DNA of 64,000 bases from Streptomyces spirodelae (lineage in GTDB: Bacteria > Actinomycetota > Actinomycetes > Streptomycetales > Streptomycetaceae): assembly GCF_017676385.1 (NCBI RefSeq), contig NZ_JAFFZN010000034.1, positions 18,406 to 82,405 on the forward strand, in the 5' to 3' direction. Shown here piece after piece: positions 25,177 to 33,888 of the stretch. Position 1 is the first letter of the stretch, and every line of letters begins with the position of its first letter. A model generated the notes under the pieces. That model had not been told where the DNA came from. It was given only the letters and a program-made list of their open reading frames with translations, and made no database searches. The position numbers and the translations under genes are program-made.

Positions 25177-26448
25177 TCAGCGGTCGGAGGTCACCGTCAC
25201 CTTCTCGTCGTTGTTGAGCTGGCTGACGAGCTTTTTGACCTTGGCCTTGTCCCACTGGAGGTTCCCGCCGGGCGCCGGCCCCGCGATCGGCATGTTCATC
25301 GACTTGCCGTCGCCGCCCGAGACGCCCTTCATCGCCCAGAACATCGAGGCGACGTTCCACAGGCTCATGTCCTTGTCGACCTTCAGGGTGTCCAGGCCGG
25401 CGCCCATCGTCGGGTAGAGCTTGAACGGGTTGAGGACCGTGCTCGGGGTCGCGGTCTGGTTCGCCAGCGCGGAGAGGAACTTCTGCTGGTTCTTGGTGCG
25501 GTCCAGGTCGCTGCCGGGCAGCGCGTAACGGGTCCGGACGAAGGCGAGCGCCTCCTGGCCGTTGAGGGTCTGCTTGCCCTTCTTGAAGTCGGCGCCGGAC
25601 TTGTCGTCCTTGATGTCGCGCGGGATGTCCATCTCCACACCGCCGACCGCGTCCACGATCTTCGCGAAGCCGCCGAAGCCGATCTCCGCGTAGTGGTCGA
25701 TCCGCAGCCCGGTGTTGTGCTCGACCGTACGGACCAGAAGCTCGGGGCCGTCCATGGAGTAGGTGGCGTTTATCTTCGTGTGCTTGCCCTGCGCCGGGTA
25801 GTGCTTGCCGGACTCGGACCCGGTGAAGGAGGGGATCTCGACGTCCGAGTCACGCGGCAGCGAGATCATGGTGTTCCCGTTGCTGCCGACGTGCAGAATC
25901 ATGATCGAGTCGGTGCGGCCCTTGTCGGTGGGCCCGCCGGTGTGGAGCTTCTGTCGCTCCTCCTTGCTCATGCCCTCGCGGCTGTCGGAACCGACGATGA
26001 GGTAGTTGGTGCCGTCGCCGCCCTCGGGACGGTCCTCGACGATGCTGAGATCCACCTCGCGGCGCAGCTTGGAGTCGGCCCAGAAGTAGGTACCGACCGA
26101 CCACACCAGCACGACGACGACCAGCGTGATCAGCGTCCACTTGGTCCGGCGTCGCCAGTCGGGTCTGGGACGGTCACCGTAGTCGTCGCGCCCGCCGCTC
26201 CGGCCGCCACCGTAGACCTGGCCCTCGCTGTAGCCGGAGTCGTAACCGGCTTGCGGCTGACCGTGGCCGACGTCGTACCCGCCACCGCCCGGACCGTGTC
26301 CGGACCCTCCCGGGCCGCGGGTCTGCGGGGGAACCCCGGGCGCCGATGTGTGGGGCATGACACGTGTGGGGTCGGGACGGGGCGCGCCGCGACCACGACC
26401 CTCCCGGCCCCGCGAAGTGTTGGTCCAACCGTCGGGCCACTCATTCAT
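25177..26448 (-). CDS. LCP-family (LytR-CpsA-Psr) cell-wall glycopolymer ligase, no LytR_C domain
   Basis: 423 residues from the ATG at 26448; a GTG at 26484 would add 12 residues. A Gly/Arg-rich cytoplasmic tail of ~100 residues, one TM helix (WTLITLVVVVLVWSVGTYF), then an extracellular LCP domain. Catalytic-site residues are seen in NYLIVGSDSREG, ILHVGSNGNTMISLPRDS, KINATYSMDG and FVRTRYALPGSDLDRTKNQQ. LCP enzymes transfer lipid-linked polymers (teichoic acid, arabinogalactan or similar) onto peptidoglycan. It is the leftmost of five LCP genes within 10 kb, all on the minus strand. The divergent thioesterase gene shares its upstream region. The donor polymer is not known. Confidence 0.9.
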   Translation of the reverse strand: MNEWPDGWTNTSRGREGRGRGAPRPDPTRVMPHTSAPGVPPQTRGPGGSGHGPGGGGYDVGHGQPQAGYDSGYSEGQVYGGGRSGGRDDYGDRPRPDWRRRTKWTLITLVVVVLVWSVGTYFWADSKLRREVDLSIVEDRPEGGDGTNYLIVGSDSREGMSKEERQKLHTGGPTDKGRTDSIMILHVGSNGNTMISLPRDSDVEIPSFTGSESGKHYPAQGKHTKINATYSMDGPELLVRTVEHNTGLRIDHYAEIGFGGFAKIVDAVGGVEMDIPRDIKDDKSGADFKKGKQTLNGQEALAFVRTRYALPGSDLDRTKNQQKFLSALANQTATPSTVLNPFKLYPTMGAGLDTLKVDKDMSLWNVASMFWAMKGVSGGDGKSMNMPIAGPAPGGNLQWDKAKVKKLVSQLNNDEKVTVTSDR

Positions 26449-26586
26449 GCACCGCAGTGTGCCTGCATCCGGGTGGCGGAACACAGGGCGGGTACCACTT
26501 CGGGGTCAGGCTGTAGCAGTTCTGATGCAAAATGCTGCGGTCCGCGAGGCTTGCTCCGCGCCGACACGATGTCGAGGCCGTCCGCT

Positions 26587-26599
26587 TATGGTGGTGTCA
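26587..26599 (+). promoter_or_regulatory. -10 element for leaderless thioesterase transcript
   Basis: TATGGT at 26587-26592, six nt before the ATG. No ribosome site lies before the ATG, so initiation at the start codon is likely. Confidence 0.45.
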
Positions 26600-27138
26600 T
26601 GACTGATCAGGGCCCTACGTCGGCAGGGGACGACCTTCCCGGAAAGCCGACCTCGGCGTCGCGCACTACGCTCTCGCACATCATGACGGCGGCCGACACG
26701 AACCTCCTCGGAACCGTCCACGGCGGTGTGATCATGAAGCTGGTGGACGACGCCGCCGGCGCTGTCGCCGGGCGCCACTCCGAAGGGCCCGCGGTCACCG
26801 CGTCCATGGACGAGATGGCGTTCCTCTCACCTGTCCGCGTCGGTGACCTCGTCCACGTACACGCACAGTGCAACTGGACGGGCCGGACCTCCCTGGAGGT
26901 CGGCGTACGCGTCATGGCAGAGCGCTGGAACGAGTCCACGCCCGCCACCCAGGTCGGCTCGGCCTACCTGGTGTTCGCGGCGGTCGACGAGAACGGCAAG
27001 CCCCGTTCCGTACCCCCGGTGATACCCGAGACGGACCAGGACCGGCGGCGCTACCAGGAGGCCCAGATCCGCCGGACCCACCGCCTGGCCCGGCGCCGCG
27101 CCATCAAGGAACTCCGCGCGAGCCGCCCCGCGGGCTGA
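26599..27138 (+). CDS. Acyl-CoA thioesterase, hotdog fold
   Basis: 179 residues. A single hotdog domain of the YciA/BACH type that hydrolyses acyl-CoA to acid and CoA in the cytoplasm. Seen: TTLSHIMTAADTNLLGTVHGG and KLVDDAAGAVAGRH with the catalytic Asp region, AFLSPVRVGDLVHVHAQ, and a basic C-terminal tail (RRTHRLARRRAIKEL). The ATG at 26599 follows a -10 directly and is leaderless; the long frame from 25150 is a shadow of the LCP gene. It sits between two LCP genes but on the opposite strand, and no link to wall assembly is evident. Confidence 0.9.
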   Translation: MTDQGPTSAGDDLPGKPTSASRTTLSHIMTAADTNLLGTVHGGVIMKLVDDAAGAVAGRHSEGPAVTASMDEMAFLSPVRVGDLVHVHAQCNWTGRTSLEVGVRVMAERWNESTPATQVGSAYLVFAAVDENGKPRSVPPVIPETDQDRRRYQEAQIRRTHRLARRRAIKELRASRPAG

Positions 27139-27183
27139 GCCGCCCCAGGCCGGACCACGCCGGGTACGCCCATTACGTCGGCC

Positions 27184-28650
27184 TCAGTCGCACTCGACCT
27201 CGTCCCCTCGCATCGGGGCCTCGCCCGGGGCGCTGTCCACCTCCGGGGGGCGTACGCGGCGCACGCGCTGGTGCGGGTCGTCGACGGTGACCCGCATGCG
27301 GGCTCCCCTGCGCTCGGCCTCGACCAGTTCGGCGCCGGGCAGCGCCGCGGCCAGCGACCTGGCGGAGCGGTTCCAGCGCGGGTCGTAGGTGATGGTCGTA
27401 CGGCCGGGCCGGACCGGCCGGGCGTTGGTGGCGGTGCCCGTGGTGGCGAAGCCCGTACCGCGCAGCCCGCGGTCGATCTTGGCGCCGAGCCCTCGGCGGC
27501 CGGTGGCGTTGGTGACCTCGACCTGGATGGTGCGCGGGGCGACCTCGACCCTCGGAGGGCCGCCCCGCTGAGCGGTGCTCGGCCCGGAGAGCGGCCGGTC
27601 CTCGCGCAGTGCCGTGAACAGCTTGGCCGCCTTGCGCTCGTCCCACAGGACGGTCGAGCCCAGCTCCGGCACCCGGTGGTCGGCGTCGGCCAGGGGCACG
27701 GAGGCGAACTCCGAGGACTCGGGTTTGAAGCCCCGCATCGCCTGCCCCAGAGCCATCATCTGCTCGGTGCCGAAGTCCTCGTCGGCGCGTACGGACTCCA
27801 GCAGGGTGGTGGCCACCTTGTTGAACCGGACCGGGTTCATCAGCACCCCGCTGTCGGTGGCCCGGGAGATGACCGAGGCGAGGAAGCGCTGCTGGCGCTT
27901 CATCCGGCTCAGGTCCGAGCCGCCGTCCAGGTGCCGCGCCCGTACGTACTGCAGCGCCTGTCCGCCGTTCAGTTTGGTGGTGCCCTTGGGCAGGTCGAGT
28001 CCGGAGTAGCTGTCCTTGAGCCGCTTGGTCGTACAGACCGGGACACCGCCCAGCACGTCGACGGTGCTCATGAAGCTGGTGAAGTCGACCTCCAGATAGT
28101 GGTCGACGTGCACGTCCGTCAGCTTCTCCACGGCCCGTACGGTCAGCGGAGCGCCGCCCGCGGTGTAGGCGGCGTTGAGCTTGGCGGGCCGGGAGGGCAC
28201 CTGCTTGCCGGTCGCGCGGTTCTTGTGCGGCGGCAGCCGGGTGTAGGTGTCCCGCGGGAGGCTGACGACGGTGGCGCGGTGCCGGTCGCCGGAGAGGTGC
28301 ACCAGCAGGATGGTGTCCGTGCAGTCGCAGGCCGAGCCGCCCAGGTTGTACCGCTCTTTCTGGGTCGCCGAGAGGCCGTCTCTGCGGTCGGTGCCGACGA
28401 CCAGGAAGTTGACGCCGTTGTCGACCTTGGGGCGGCTGTCGGTGTCCAGGCCGTCGAACGGGTCGACCCTGCGTACGTCCGAGCTCAGCCCCGTCACCAT
28501 CGCGTGCCCGACGCCGCCGGCGACCAGCAGCAGCACGGAGGAGCCGGTGGCGATCCGCAGACCCCAGCGCGGGCCCTGGCGGGCCCGGCGGGGGCCGTTG
28601 CGCGGCCCTTTGCGCGGGCCTTCGTGGAGGGAGGAGGCGCGTCGAGGCAA
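27184..28650 (-). CDS. LCP-family ligase with LytR_C domain
   Basis: 488 residues from the TTG at 28650, which has GGAAGG nine nt upstream; a GTG at 28725 would add 25 residues but runs through an AT-rich promoter-like segment. A short basic cytoplasmic tail precedes one TM helix (SSVLLLVAGGVGHAMV). The LCP domain shows NFLVVGTDRRDG, VVSLPRDTYTRLP, KLNAAYTAGG and YVRARHLDGGSDLSRMKRQQ. The C-terminal LytR_C domain starts at IQVEVTNATGRRGLG. The family joins lipid-linked glycopolymers to peptidoglycan. A GGAAC-16-GTC promoter upstream (28697-28720) suggests control by an ECF envelope-stress sigma factor. It is divergent from the ExoA-like glycosyltransferase. Confidence 0.9.
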   Translation of the reverse strand: MPRRASSLHEGPRKGPRNGPRRARQGPRWGLRIATGSSVLLLVAGGVGHAMVTGLSSDVRRVDPFDGLDTDSRPKVDNGVNFLVVGTDRRDGLSATQKERYNLGGSACDCTDTILLVHLSGDRHRATVVSLPRDTYTRLPPHKNRATGKQVPSRPAKLNAAYTAGGAPLTVRAVEKLTDVHVDHYLEVDFTSFMSTVDVLGGVPVCTTKRLKDSYSGLDLPKGTTKLNGGQALQYVRARHLDGGSDLSRMKRQQRFLASVISRATDSGVLMNPVRFNKVATTLLESVRADEDFGTEQMMALGQAMRGFKPESSEFASVPLADADHRVPELGSTVLWDERKAAKLFTALREDRPLSGPSTAQRGGPPRVEVAPRTIQVEVTNATGRRGLGAKIDRGLRGTGFATTGTATNARPVRPGRTTITYDPRWNRSARSLAAALPGAELVEAERRGARMRVTVDDPHQRVRRVRPPEVDSAPGEAPMRGDEVECD

Positions 28651-28696
28651 GAGTGGCCGCCTTCCGCAGAGGACGAACAGAGTCCGAACCGAGGGT

Positions 28697-28720
28697 GACA
28701 ATAAAGTGACTAAGAGTTCC
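28697..28720 (-). promoter_or_regulatory. Candidate ECF (SigE-like) promoter for LCP gene
   Basis: On the minus strand, GGAAC (28720-28716), a 16-bp AT-rich spacer, then GTC (28699-28697). This matches the general GGAAC/GTC pattern of SigE-type envelope-stress promoters in Streptomyces. The predicted transcript would start near 28690, giving a ~40-nt leader to the TTG start. Confidence 0.5.
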
Positions 28721-28862
28721 CACACTGTATGCCGGTACGATCTCCGGATCGTGCGTACACGCCGTCCCGTGCTCGCGCGTACCCGTCGGCCCGGCCCGGG
28801 CCCGGCACAGGAGGGTACGGAAGGCGCGCGGGCGTACGGACCGTTCCCCCGATCGCGGTAAC

Positions 28863-29927
28863 GTGAGCGCCGTGACTCGCGAGAACCGACGTCCTTCCCC
28901 GGACTCCACCCCGGACGCAGCCCAGCCCCCCGTCTCCGTGATCATGCCGGTCCTCAACGAGGAACGGCACCTGCGCAGCTCTGTGCGGCACATCCTCGAG
29001 CAGCGCTACGAGGGCGAGCTGGAAGTGGTCATCGCGCTGGGGCCCTCGACGGACCGCACGGACGAGATCGCCGCCGAGCTGGCCGCCGAGGACCCCCGCG
29101 TGCACACGGTGCCCAATCCCACGGGCCGCACCCCGGCCGGACTGAACGCCGCGATCAAGGCGTCCCGGCACCCGGTGGTGGTGCGGGTCGACGGACACGG
29201 CATGCTCTCCGCCGACTACATCGCCACAGCCGTACGGCTGCTCGAGGAGACCGGCGCCGCCAATGTCGGCGGCATCATGCACGCGGAGGGCGAGAACGCC
29301 TGGGAGCAGGCCGTCGCAGCGGCGATGACCTCGAAGATCGGCGTGGGCAACGCCGCCTTCCACACCGGTGGCACCGCGGGGGAGGCCGAGACGGTCTACC
29401 TGGGTGTCTTCCGCCGGGAGGTGCTTGAGCAGCAGGGCGGCTACAACGAGGAGTTCATCCGCGCCCAGGACTGGGAGCTGAACTTCCGTATCCGCGAGGC
29501 GGGCGGCCTGATCTGGTTCTCACCCGAGCTGCGGGTCTCCTACCGGCCCCGGCCCAGCGTGCGCGCCCTGGCCAAGCAGTACCGCAACTACGGCCGCTGG
29601 CGGCACGTCGTGGCCCGCTACCACGCCGGCTCCATCAATCTGCGCTACCTCGCCCCGCCGGTCGCCGTGTGCGCCATCGCGGCTGGTCTGGTGGTGGGCG
29701 CCGCCGTCACGCCGTGGGCGCTGGCGGTGCCCGGCGGCTATCTGGCGGCCATCGTCGCCGGATCGCTCCCGGCGGGCCGGGGGCTGCCGCTGAAGGCACG
29801 CGCGCAGATTCCCGTCGCGCTCGCCACCATGCACATGTCCTGGGGCTGGGGCTTTCTGACCAGCCCGAAGAAGCTGGCACGCAAGGTCATCGCCAGCCGC
29901 CGCGAGCCGGTACTCGCGACCCGGTAG
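28863..29927 (+). CDS. Family 2 glycosyltransferase, ExoA-like
   Basis: 354 residues from the GTG at 28863; a GTG at 28872 is also possible. The GT-A domain has VSVIMPVLNEERHL, ALGPSTDRTDE, and VRVDGHGMLSADY in place of a DxD, followed by QDWELNFRIREAGG, which supplies the catalytic ED. Hydrophobic segments after residue ~265 anchor it to the membrane. The order resembles succinoglycan ExoA-type enzymes that add sugars to a lipid-linked intermediate at the inner membrane face. It lies in the middle of the LCP cluster, divergent from one LCP gene, so a role in making a polymer that LCP enzymes then attach is a reasonable inference. Confidence 0.88.
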   Translation: MSAVTRENRRPSPDSTPDAAQPPVSVIMPVLNEERHLRSSVRHILEQRYEGELEVVIALGPSTDRTDEIAAELAAEDPRVHTVPNPTGRTPAGLNAAIKASRHPVVVRVDGHGMLSADYIATAVRLLEETGAANVGGIMHAEGENAWEQAVAAAMTSKIGVGNAAFHTGGTAGEAETVYLGVFRREVLEQQGGYNEEFIRAQDWELNFRIREAGGLIWFSPELRVSYRPRPSVRALAKQYRNYGRWRHVVARYHAGSINLRYLAPPVAVCAIAAGLVVGAAVTPWALAVPGGYLAAIVAGSLPAGRGLPLKARAQIPVALATMHMSWGWGFLTSPKKLARKVIASRREPVLATR

Positions 29928-29936
29928 CCGCGTCCG

Positions 29937-29983
29937 CCATGGGTAAGGGGCGCTCTCCAAGGGAGGGCGCCCCTTACCCATGG
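29937..29983. terminator. Bidirectional terminator
   Basis: A 17-bp perfect outer stem (CCATGGGTAAGGGGCGC and its complement) plus a short inner CTCC/GGAG helix, between the convergent glycosyltransferase and LCP genes. Confidence 0.85.
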
Positions 29984-30017
29984 CTGTGCGTCAGTGCCTC
30001 ACCAAGTGCCGCTCGCC

Positions 30018-31850
30018 TCACCAGGTGTAGTTCGGATTGACGTCCATGCACGCCTTCTTGTCGTCGCCGCGCAGCGCGTCCGCACTGTCCGGCGCCTTCT
30101 GCTCGTCCTTCCTGCCGCTCTCGCCGCCCTCGCTCTTGGGGTAGGCAGGACCCTCCCGCCAGTCGGCGCCGACGATGAGGGTGACCTGCTGCGCGCCGGC
30201 GGAGTGCTTGACCAGCCGCTCGGGAATGCCCAGCGCCTTGGCGACGGCCAGCGCGTCACCGCGCTGCTCCTCGCGCGGGTAGAGGATGGTGGTGTCCGCA
30301 CGTGACTGGGGCGTCTGGCTGGCCACCGCCCGGCCGAACCCCTTGTTCACCAGCGTGCTCGCGACGACGCTCGCTCTGCCGGTGACCGGCCGCTGGAGCG
30401 CGGTACCGGTGCCGTTCATCACGCTGACCGGAATCCGGGCCTTCGGCTGCGACGGCTCGGTGGGCTGTGCGGACTTGCTGGCCTCGGCCTTCTTCTTGTC
30501 CTTGCCGTCGAGCGCCACGTCGTTGCGTACGAGGGAGAAGATCTTGTCGGAGTCGCCCTCCTTCGGCATCACATAGCTGCCGCCGCCCCCGTACTCCCAC
30601 GGCATGGTGGCCATGGTGATGCGCTTGGTGGGCACCCGCTTGAGGTCGTTGCCCAGGTCGTAGAGCTTCTTGACGGAGCCGATGCCCTTGTCGACGGTGA
30701 GTGCCTTGGTGGCGGCCTCCGCCAGGTGCCGCAGCTTGCCCGGGTCGGTCAGCTTGGTGCCCGACTTGAGCTGGCGCACCATCGCGTTCATATACATGTG
30801 CTGCGCCTTGGCGCGGCCTATGTCCGTACCGTCACCGAAGCCGTGCCGGGTCCGCAGCCAGCTGAGCGCCTGCTCGCCCTTGATGACGGAGGTGCCCTTC
30901 TTCAGCTTCAGCTTCGACTTGGGGTCGTGCACGTTCTCCTTGACGCAGACCGGGACGCCGCCGACCGCGTCGGCCATGGAGACCACACCCGAGAAATCGA
31001 TCATCATGAAGTGGTCGATCGGGATGCCCGTCATCTCTTCCCAGGTGGCGACGGTGCACCCGGGTCCGCCGTGCTGCAGGCTGGTGTTGATCTTGTCCGT
31101 GGTCGCCGGATAGACCTTCTTGTCGTCCGGGTCGGTGCACTTGGGAATCGTCGTCCTGGTGTCACGCGGTACGGAGATGACCGACATGTTGCTGCGGTCG
31201 GCCGAGACATGCAGCAGCATCTGCACGTCCGCCAGCGGTGGCCGGTCGCGGTCGGCGCGGGAGCCGCCCAGTCGTACGTTCTCCTTGGAGGCGCGCGAGT
31301 CGGAGCCCAGCAGCAGGATGTTCAGCGGGGTCTGGCCCGCGGCGTTGGGATCGGAGTGGTGGAGCTTGTTGTCCCCGAGGTTGAGCTCGTCCTTGCTGAG
31401 GTTGCTGTTGAGGTGCCGGTAGTAGAGGTAGCCCGAGGCCGCGACGGCGAGTATCAGCACCGAGAGGACGGCGGCGGACCAGCGCAGCACCCGCCTGGCC
31501 CGGCTGGGTCGTTTGGTCCGGCTCACCGCCGCCGCGCTCCGGCTCGCCGAGCCCCTCGCCGCGTCGCCTTCCGTGCCCCCGCGTCTTCCGCGGCGTTGGC
31601 CTCGGCCGCCGCCGGCTCCGGGCTGTGCCGCCGAGGCGCTCTCGGGGTGCGGGTCCTGCGAGTGCGGGCGCTGTGCGGTGGGGCGTTCTCCGGCGGGGGA
31701 CTCCCCGGCGGGGGGCTCCCCGGCCGGGTCGGCTCCTGCGGGGTGCTCTCCTGCCGGGTTCCCGTACAGGCTTTCGTCCCAGCCGCGGTCGGCGGCGGTG
31801 GGGGCGCTGTGCTGCGCCTCCCTGCCGCCGTCGGTGTTGTTCTGCCGCAC
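30018..31850 (-). CDS. LCP-family ligase with LytR_C domain and PAGE-repeat cytoplasmic tail
   Basis: 610 residues; the GTG at 31850 has GGGAGGT next to it. Residues 1-120 are a polar cytoplasmic tail with five PAGxx pentapeptides at 32-56. One TM helix follows (AAVLSVLILAVAASGYLYY). The LCP domain has NILLLGSDSRAS, MSVISVPRDTRT, KINTSLQHGG and WLRTRHGFGDGTDIGRAKAQ. The LytR_C domain begins at IPVSVMNGTGTAL. Cysteines in PKCTDPDD, GPGCTVA and PVCVKEN are shared with the neighbouring LCP protein and may form disulfides outside the cell. It lies 70 nt after the next LCP gene on the same strand, so the two probably form an operon by recent duplication, given closely similar motifs. Confidence 0.92.
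   Translation of the reverse strand: MRQNNTDGGREAQHSAPTAADRGWDESLYGNPAGEHPAGADPAGEPPAGESPAGERPTAQRPHSQDPHPESASAAQPGAGGGRGQRRGRRGGTEGDAARGSASRSAAAVSRTKRPSRARRVLRWSAAVLSVLILAVAASGYLYYRHLNSNLSKDELNLGDNKLHHSDPNAAGQTPLNILLLGSDSRASKENVRLGGSRADRDRPPLADVQMLLHVSADRSNMSVISVPRDTRTTIPKCTDPDDKKVYPATTDKINTSLQHGGPGCTVATWEEMTGIPIDHFMMIDFSGVVSMADAVGGVPVCVKENVHDPKSKLKLKKGTSVIKGEQALSWLRTRHGFGDGTDIGRAKAQHMYMNAMVRQLKSGTKLTDPGKLRHLAEAATKALTVDKGIGSVKKLYDLGNDLKRVPTKRITMATMPWEYGGGGSYVMPKEGDSDKIFSLVRNDVALDGKDKKKAEASKSAQPTEPSQPKARIPVSVMNGTGTALQRPVTGRASVVASTLVNKGFGRAVASQTPQSRADTTILYPREEQRGDALAVAKALGIPERLVKHSAGAQQVTLIVGADWREGPAYPKSEGGESGRKDEQKAPDSADALRGDDKKACMDVNPNYTW
31683..31757. repeat. Five in-frame 15-bp repeats (PAGxx)
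   Basis: Five tandem imperfect 15-bp units encode PAGEH, PAGAD, PAGEP, PAGES, PAGER in the cytoplasmic tail of the LCP protein. Slippage-prone; the number probably varies between strains. Confidence 0.7.
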
Positions 31851-31920
31851 GGGACCTCCCCGAGATGTTCAGGTTGTGCTGCCCCCGGACGCCTGGCGGG
31901 ACGTTCCGGAGGGGTAGGTG

Positions 31921-33741
31921 TCACTTCGCACACACGTTCTTGTCGTCGGCCTTGACCTTCTCGACGCCGGAGGGCGTCTTGTCCGGCGCGCCGAGCGGCT
32001 TGCCCGGGGCAGAGAAGTCCTTGCCGAGTGTCAGCTTCATACCGGGGCCCGCGCCCTCGGACTTCTTCAGCGCCGAGGCCGGCAGCTTGAGCATGTCGGC
32101 CAGCCGGGCCGCCTCTTCCTGCTCCGACGGTGCGAACTCCAGCCGGGTCTTGGAGAGCTGCTGCGGGGCGTTGCCGCCGGAAGCCGCGCTGCCCACGCCT
32201 TCGTTGAGCAGCCAGTCCACCGTGGCGGCAGCCGCGCGCGGGGGGCCGCCGCCGTTGAGGATGGAGACGTTCACCTGGGAGGCCGGGGCCTTCTTCGCCT
32301 TCGGCGCGGCCGTTTTCCGCTTCTTGTCCTTCCCGGTCAGCGACTTGTCCTGGCGGACCATCTTGAACAGCGGGTCGGCCTTCTGCCGGTTGAGTAGGAC
32401 GGTGGCCGGGTCGTTCGGATTGTCCACCACCGGGACCGTGGCGAAGGTGATGTTCTTGATGTTCACCCGCTTGAGGTCGTTCGCCAAGTCCATCAGCTTC
32501 TTGACGCTGCCGATGCCCTCGTCCACCGTCAGCGCCTTCGTCGCCACGTTGCTCAGCTTGAACAGCTTGGACGGGCTGGAGAGCGTGTCACCCGACTTCA
32601 TCTTGCGGATCATGGAGCTGAGGAACTGCTGCTGCAGCTTGATCCGGTCCAGGTCGCTGCCGAAGCCCACCGCGTGCCGGGTCCGGACGAACGCCAGGGC
32701 CTGCTCGCCCTTGACGACGTGCTTGCCCGCCTTGAGCTTCAGATGCGACTTCGGGTCGTTTATCGGCTTCCGGGTGCAGACCTCGACGCCACCCACGGCC
32801 GTGGACAGCTCCTTGACGGCGTTGAAGTCCGCCATCATGAAGTGGTGGATCTGCACCCCGGTGAGCTTCTCGACGGTGCGCCAGGTGCAGCCCGGGTCCC
32901 GGCCCTCCTGACCCAGGCTGGTGTTGAAACGCACGCCCTGTTGCCCGGGGATGGTCTTCTTGACGCGGCCGTTCTCCCGGACCTCGCACTGGGGGATGTT
33001 GGTGATCATGTCCCGCGGGATGGACAGCGCTGTCGCGTTGGACCGGTCCTTGGAGACGTGGAAGAGGAACGTGGTGTCCGCGTGCCCGACGCTGCCCGCG
33101 TCGCCGTAGCCGGTGTTGCCCTTGCCCTCACGGGCGTCGGTGCCGATGACCAGGATGTTGACCGGACCGTCGGTGACGGCGGGGTTGTTCTCGCCGACAT
33201 CGACCTTGCTGATGTTGCCGTTGAGTTTCTGGTACCAGACGGTGCCGGCCACACAGCCGGCCACCAGCACGAATCCCACGACGCCGCCGCCGATGCGCAG
33301 TGCCTTCTGCTTGCCGGACAGCGGTCGCTTGGCCTTTCGGCGCCCCCGGCCGCCCCTGCCCGCACCCTCGGCCGAGGCGGCGCGCTCGGAGGCGCGGGCC
33401 CGCCGCTGGGCCGGAAGTCTGGCCTCGGCGCGCCGCGCCGACCGCGAGCCGGATCGGCCCTCGTCCTGCTCCCCGGGGCGCTCCCCGGCCCCGGGGTGCG
33501 CACGGTCGCCGCCGCGCCCCCCGGAACGCTCACCGGCGCCGGGGCCGGCAGGTGTACCGGCGCTCTCGTCGGGGGAGGCACTTCTCTGGCGCGGCGCCGA
33601 GGTGCGGCGGGATCCGTACCGACTACCGGAGTCGTCGGCGACGGGGTTCAGTCGCAGCTCATAGCTGCCGGTGTTCGGGTTGAACACCCACTGATCCGCG
33701 GGATCGACATCTCCCGCGTGCCCACGGCCTTGCGCGTCCAC
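31921..33741 (-). CDS. LCP-family ligase with LytR_C domain
   Basis: 606 residues; the GTG at 33741 follows GGAGGA by 11 nt. The cytoplasmic tail of ~155 residues begins with a conserved-looking block (DPADQWVFNPNTGSYELRL) and continues Arg/Gly-rich. TM: GGGVVGFVLVAGCVAGTVWY. The LCP domain has NILVIGTDAREG, ATALSIPRDMITNIP, RFNTSLGQEG and FVRTRHAVGFGSDLDRIKLQ. The LytR_C domain starts at VNVSILNGGGPP. It is followed after 70 nt by the similar LCP gene, whose catalytic-domain motifs (PINDPKSHLKLKAGKHVVKG versus VHDPKSKLKLKKGTSVIKG) match closely. It attaches anionic glycopolymers to peptidoglycan by family knowledge; the donor is unknown. Confidence 0.92.
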   Translation of the reverse strand: MDAQGRGHAGDVDPADQWVFNPNTGSYELRLNPVADDSGSRYGSRRTSAPRQRSASPDESAGTPAGPGAGERSGGRGGDRAHPGAGERPGEQDEGRSGSRSARRAEARLPAQRRARASERAASAEGAGRGGRGRRKAKRPLSGKQKALRIGGGVVGFVLVAGCVAGTVWYQKLNGNISKVDVGENNPAVTDGPVNILVIGTDAREGKGNTGYGDAGSVGHADTTFLFHVSKDRSNATALSIPRDMITNIPQCEVRENGRVKKTIPGQQGVRFNTSLGQEGRDPGCTWRTVEKLTGVQIHHFMMADFNAVKELSTAVGGVEVCTRKPINDPKSHLKLKAGKHVVKGEQALAFVRTRHAVGFGSDLDRIKLQQQFLSSMIRKMKSGDTLSSPSKLFKLSNVATKALTVDEGIGSVKKLMDLANDLKRVNIKNITFATVPVVDNPNDPATVLLNRQKADPLFKMVRQDKSLTGKDKKRKTAAPKAKKAPASQVNVSILNGGGPPRAAAATVDWLLNEGVGSAASGGNAPQQLSKTRLEFAPSEQEEAARLADMLKLPASALKKSEGAGPGMKLTLGKDFSAPGKPLGAPDKTPSGVEKVKADDKNVCAK

Positions 33742-33888
33742 GATTGCGTAAGTCCTCCATAGAACCGGCTGCTGATGCCGCCCCGGGGCTGACCGGAGCG
33801 CTCACACTATCCGGCAGGTTCTGCGGCCAGCGACGCCGGTGACAAATTCCGTGCATCCGGAAACGGTCAATTCGGCCCATTCCCAGCG

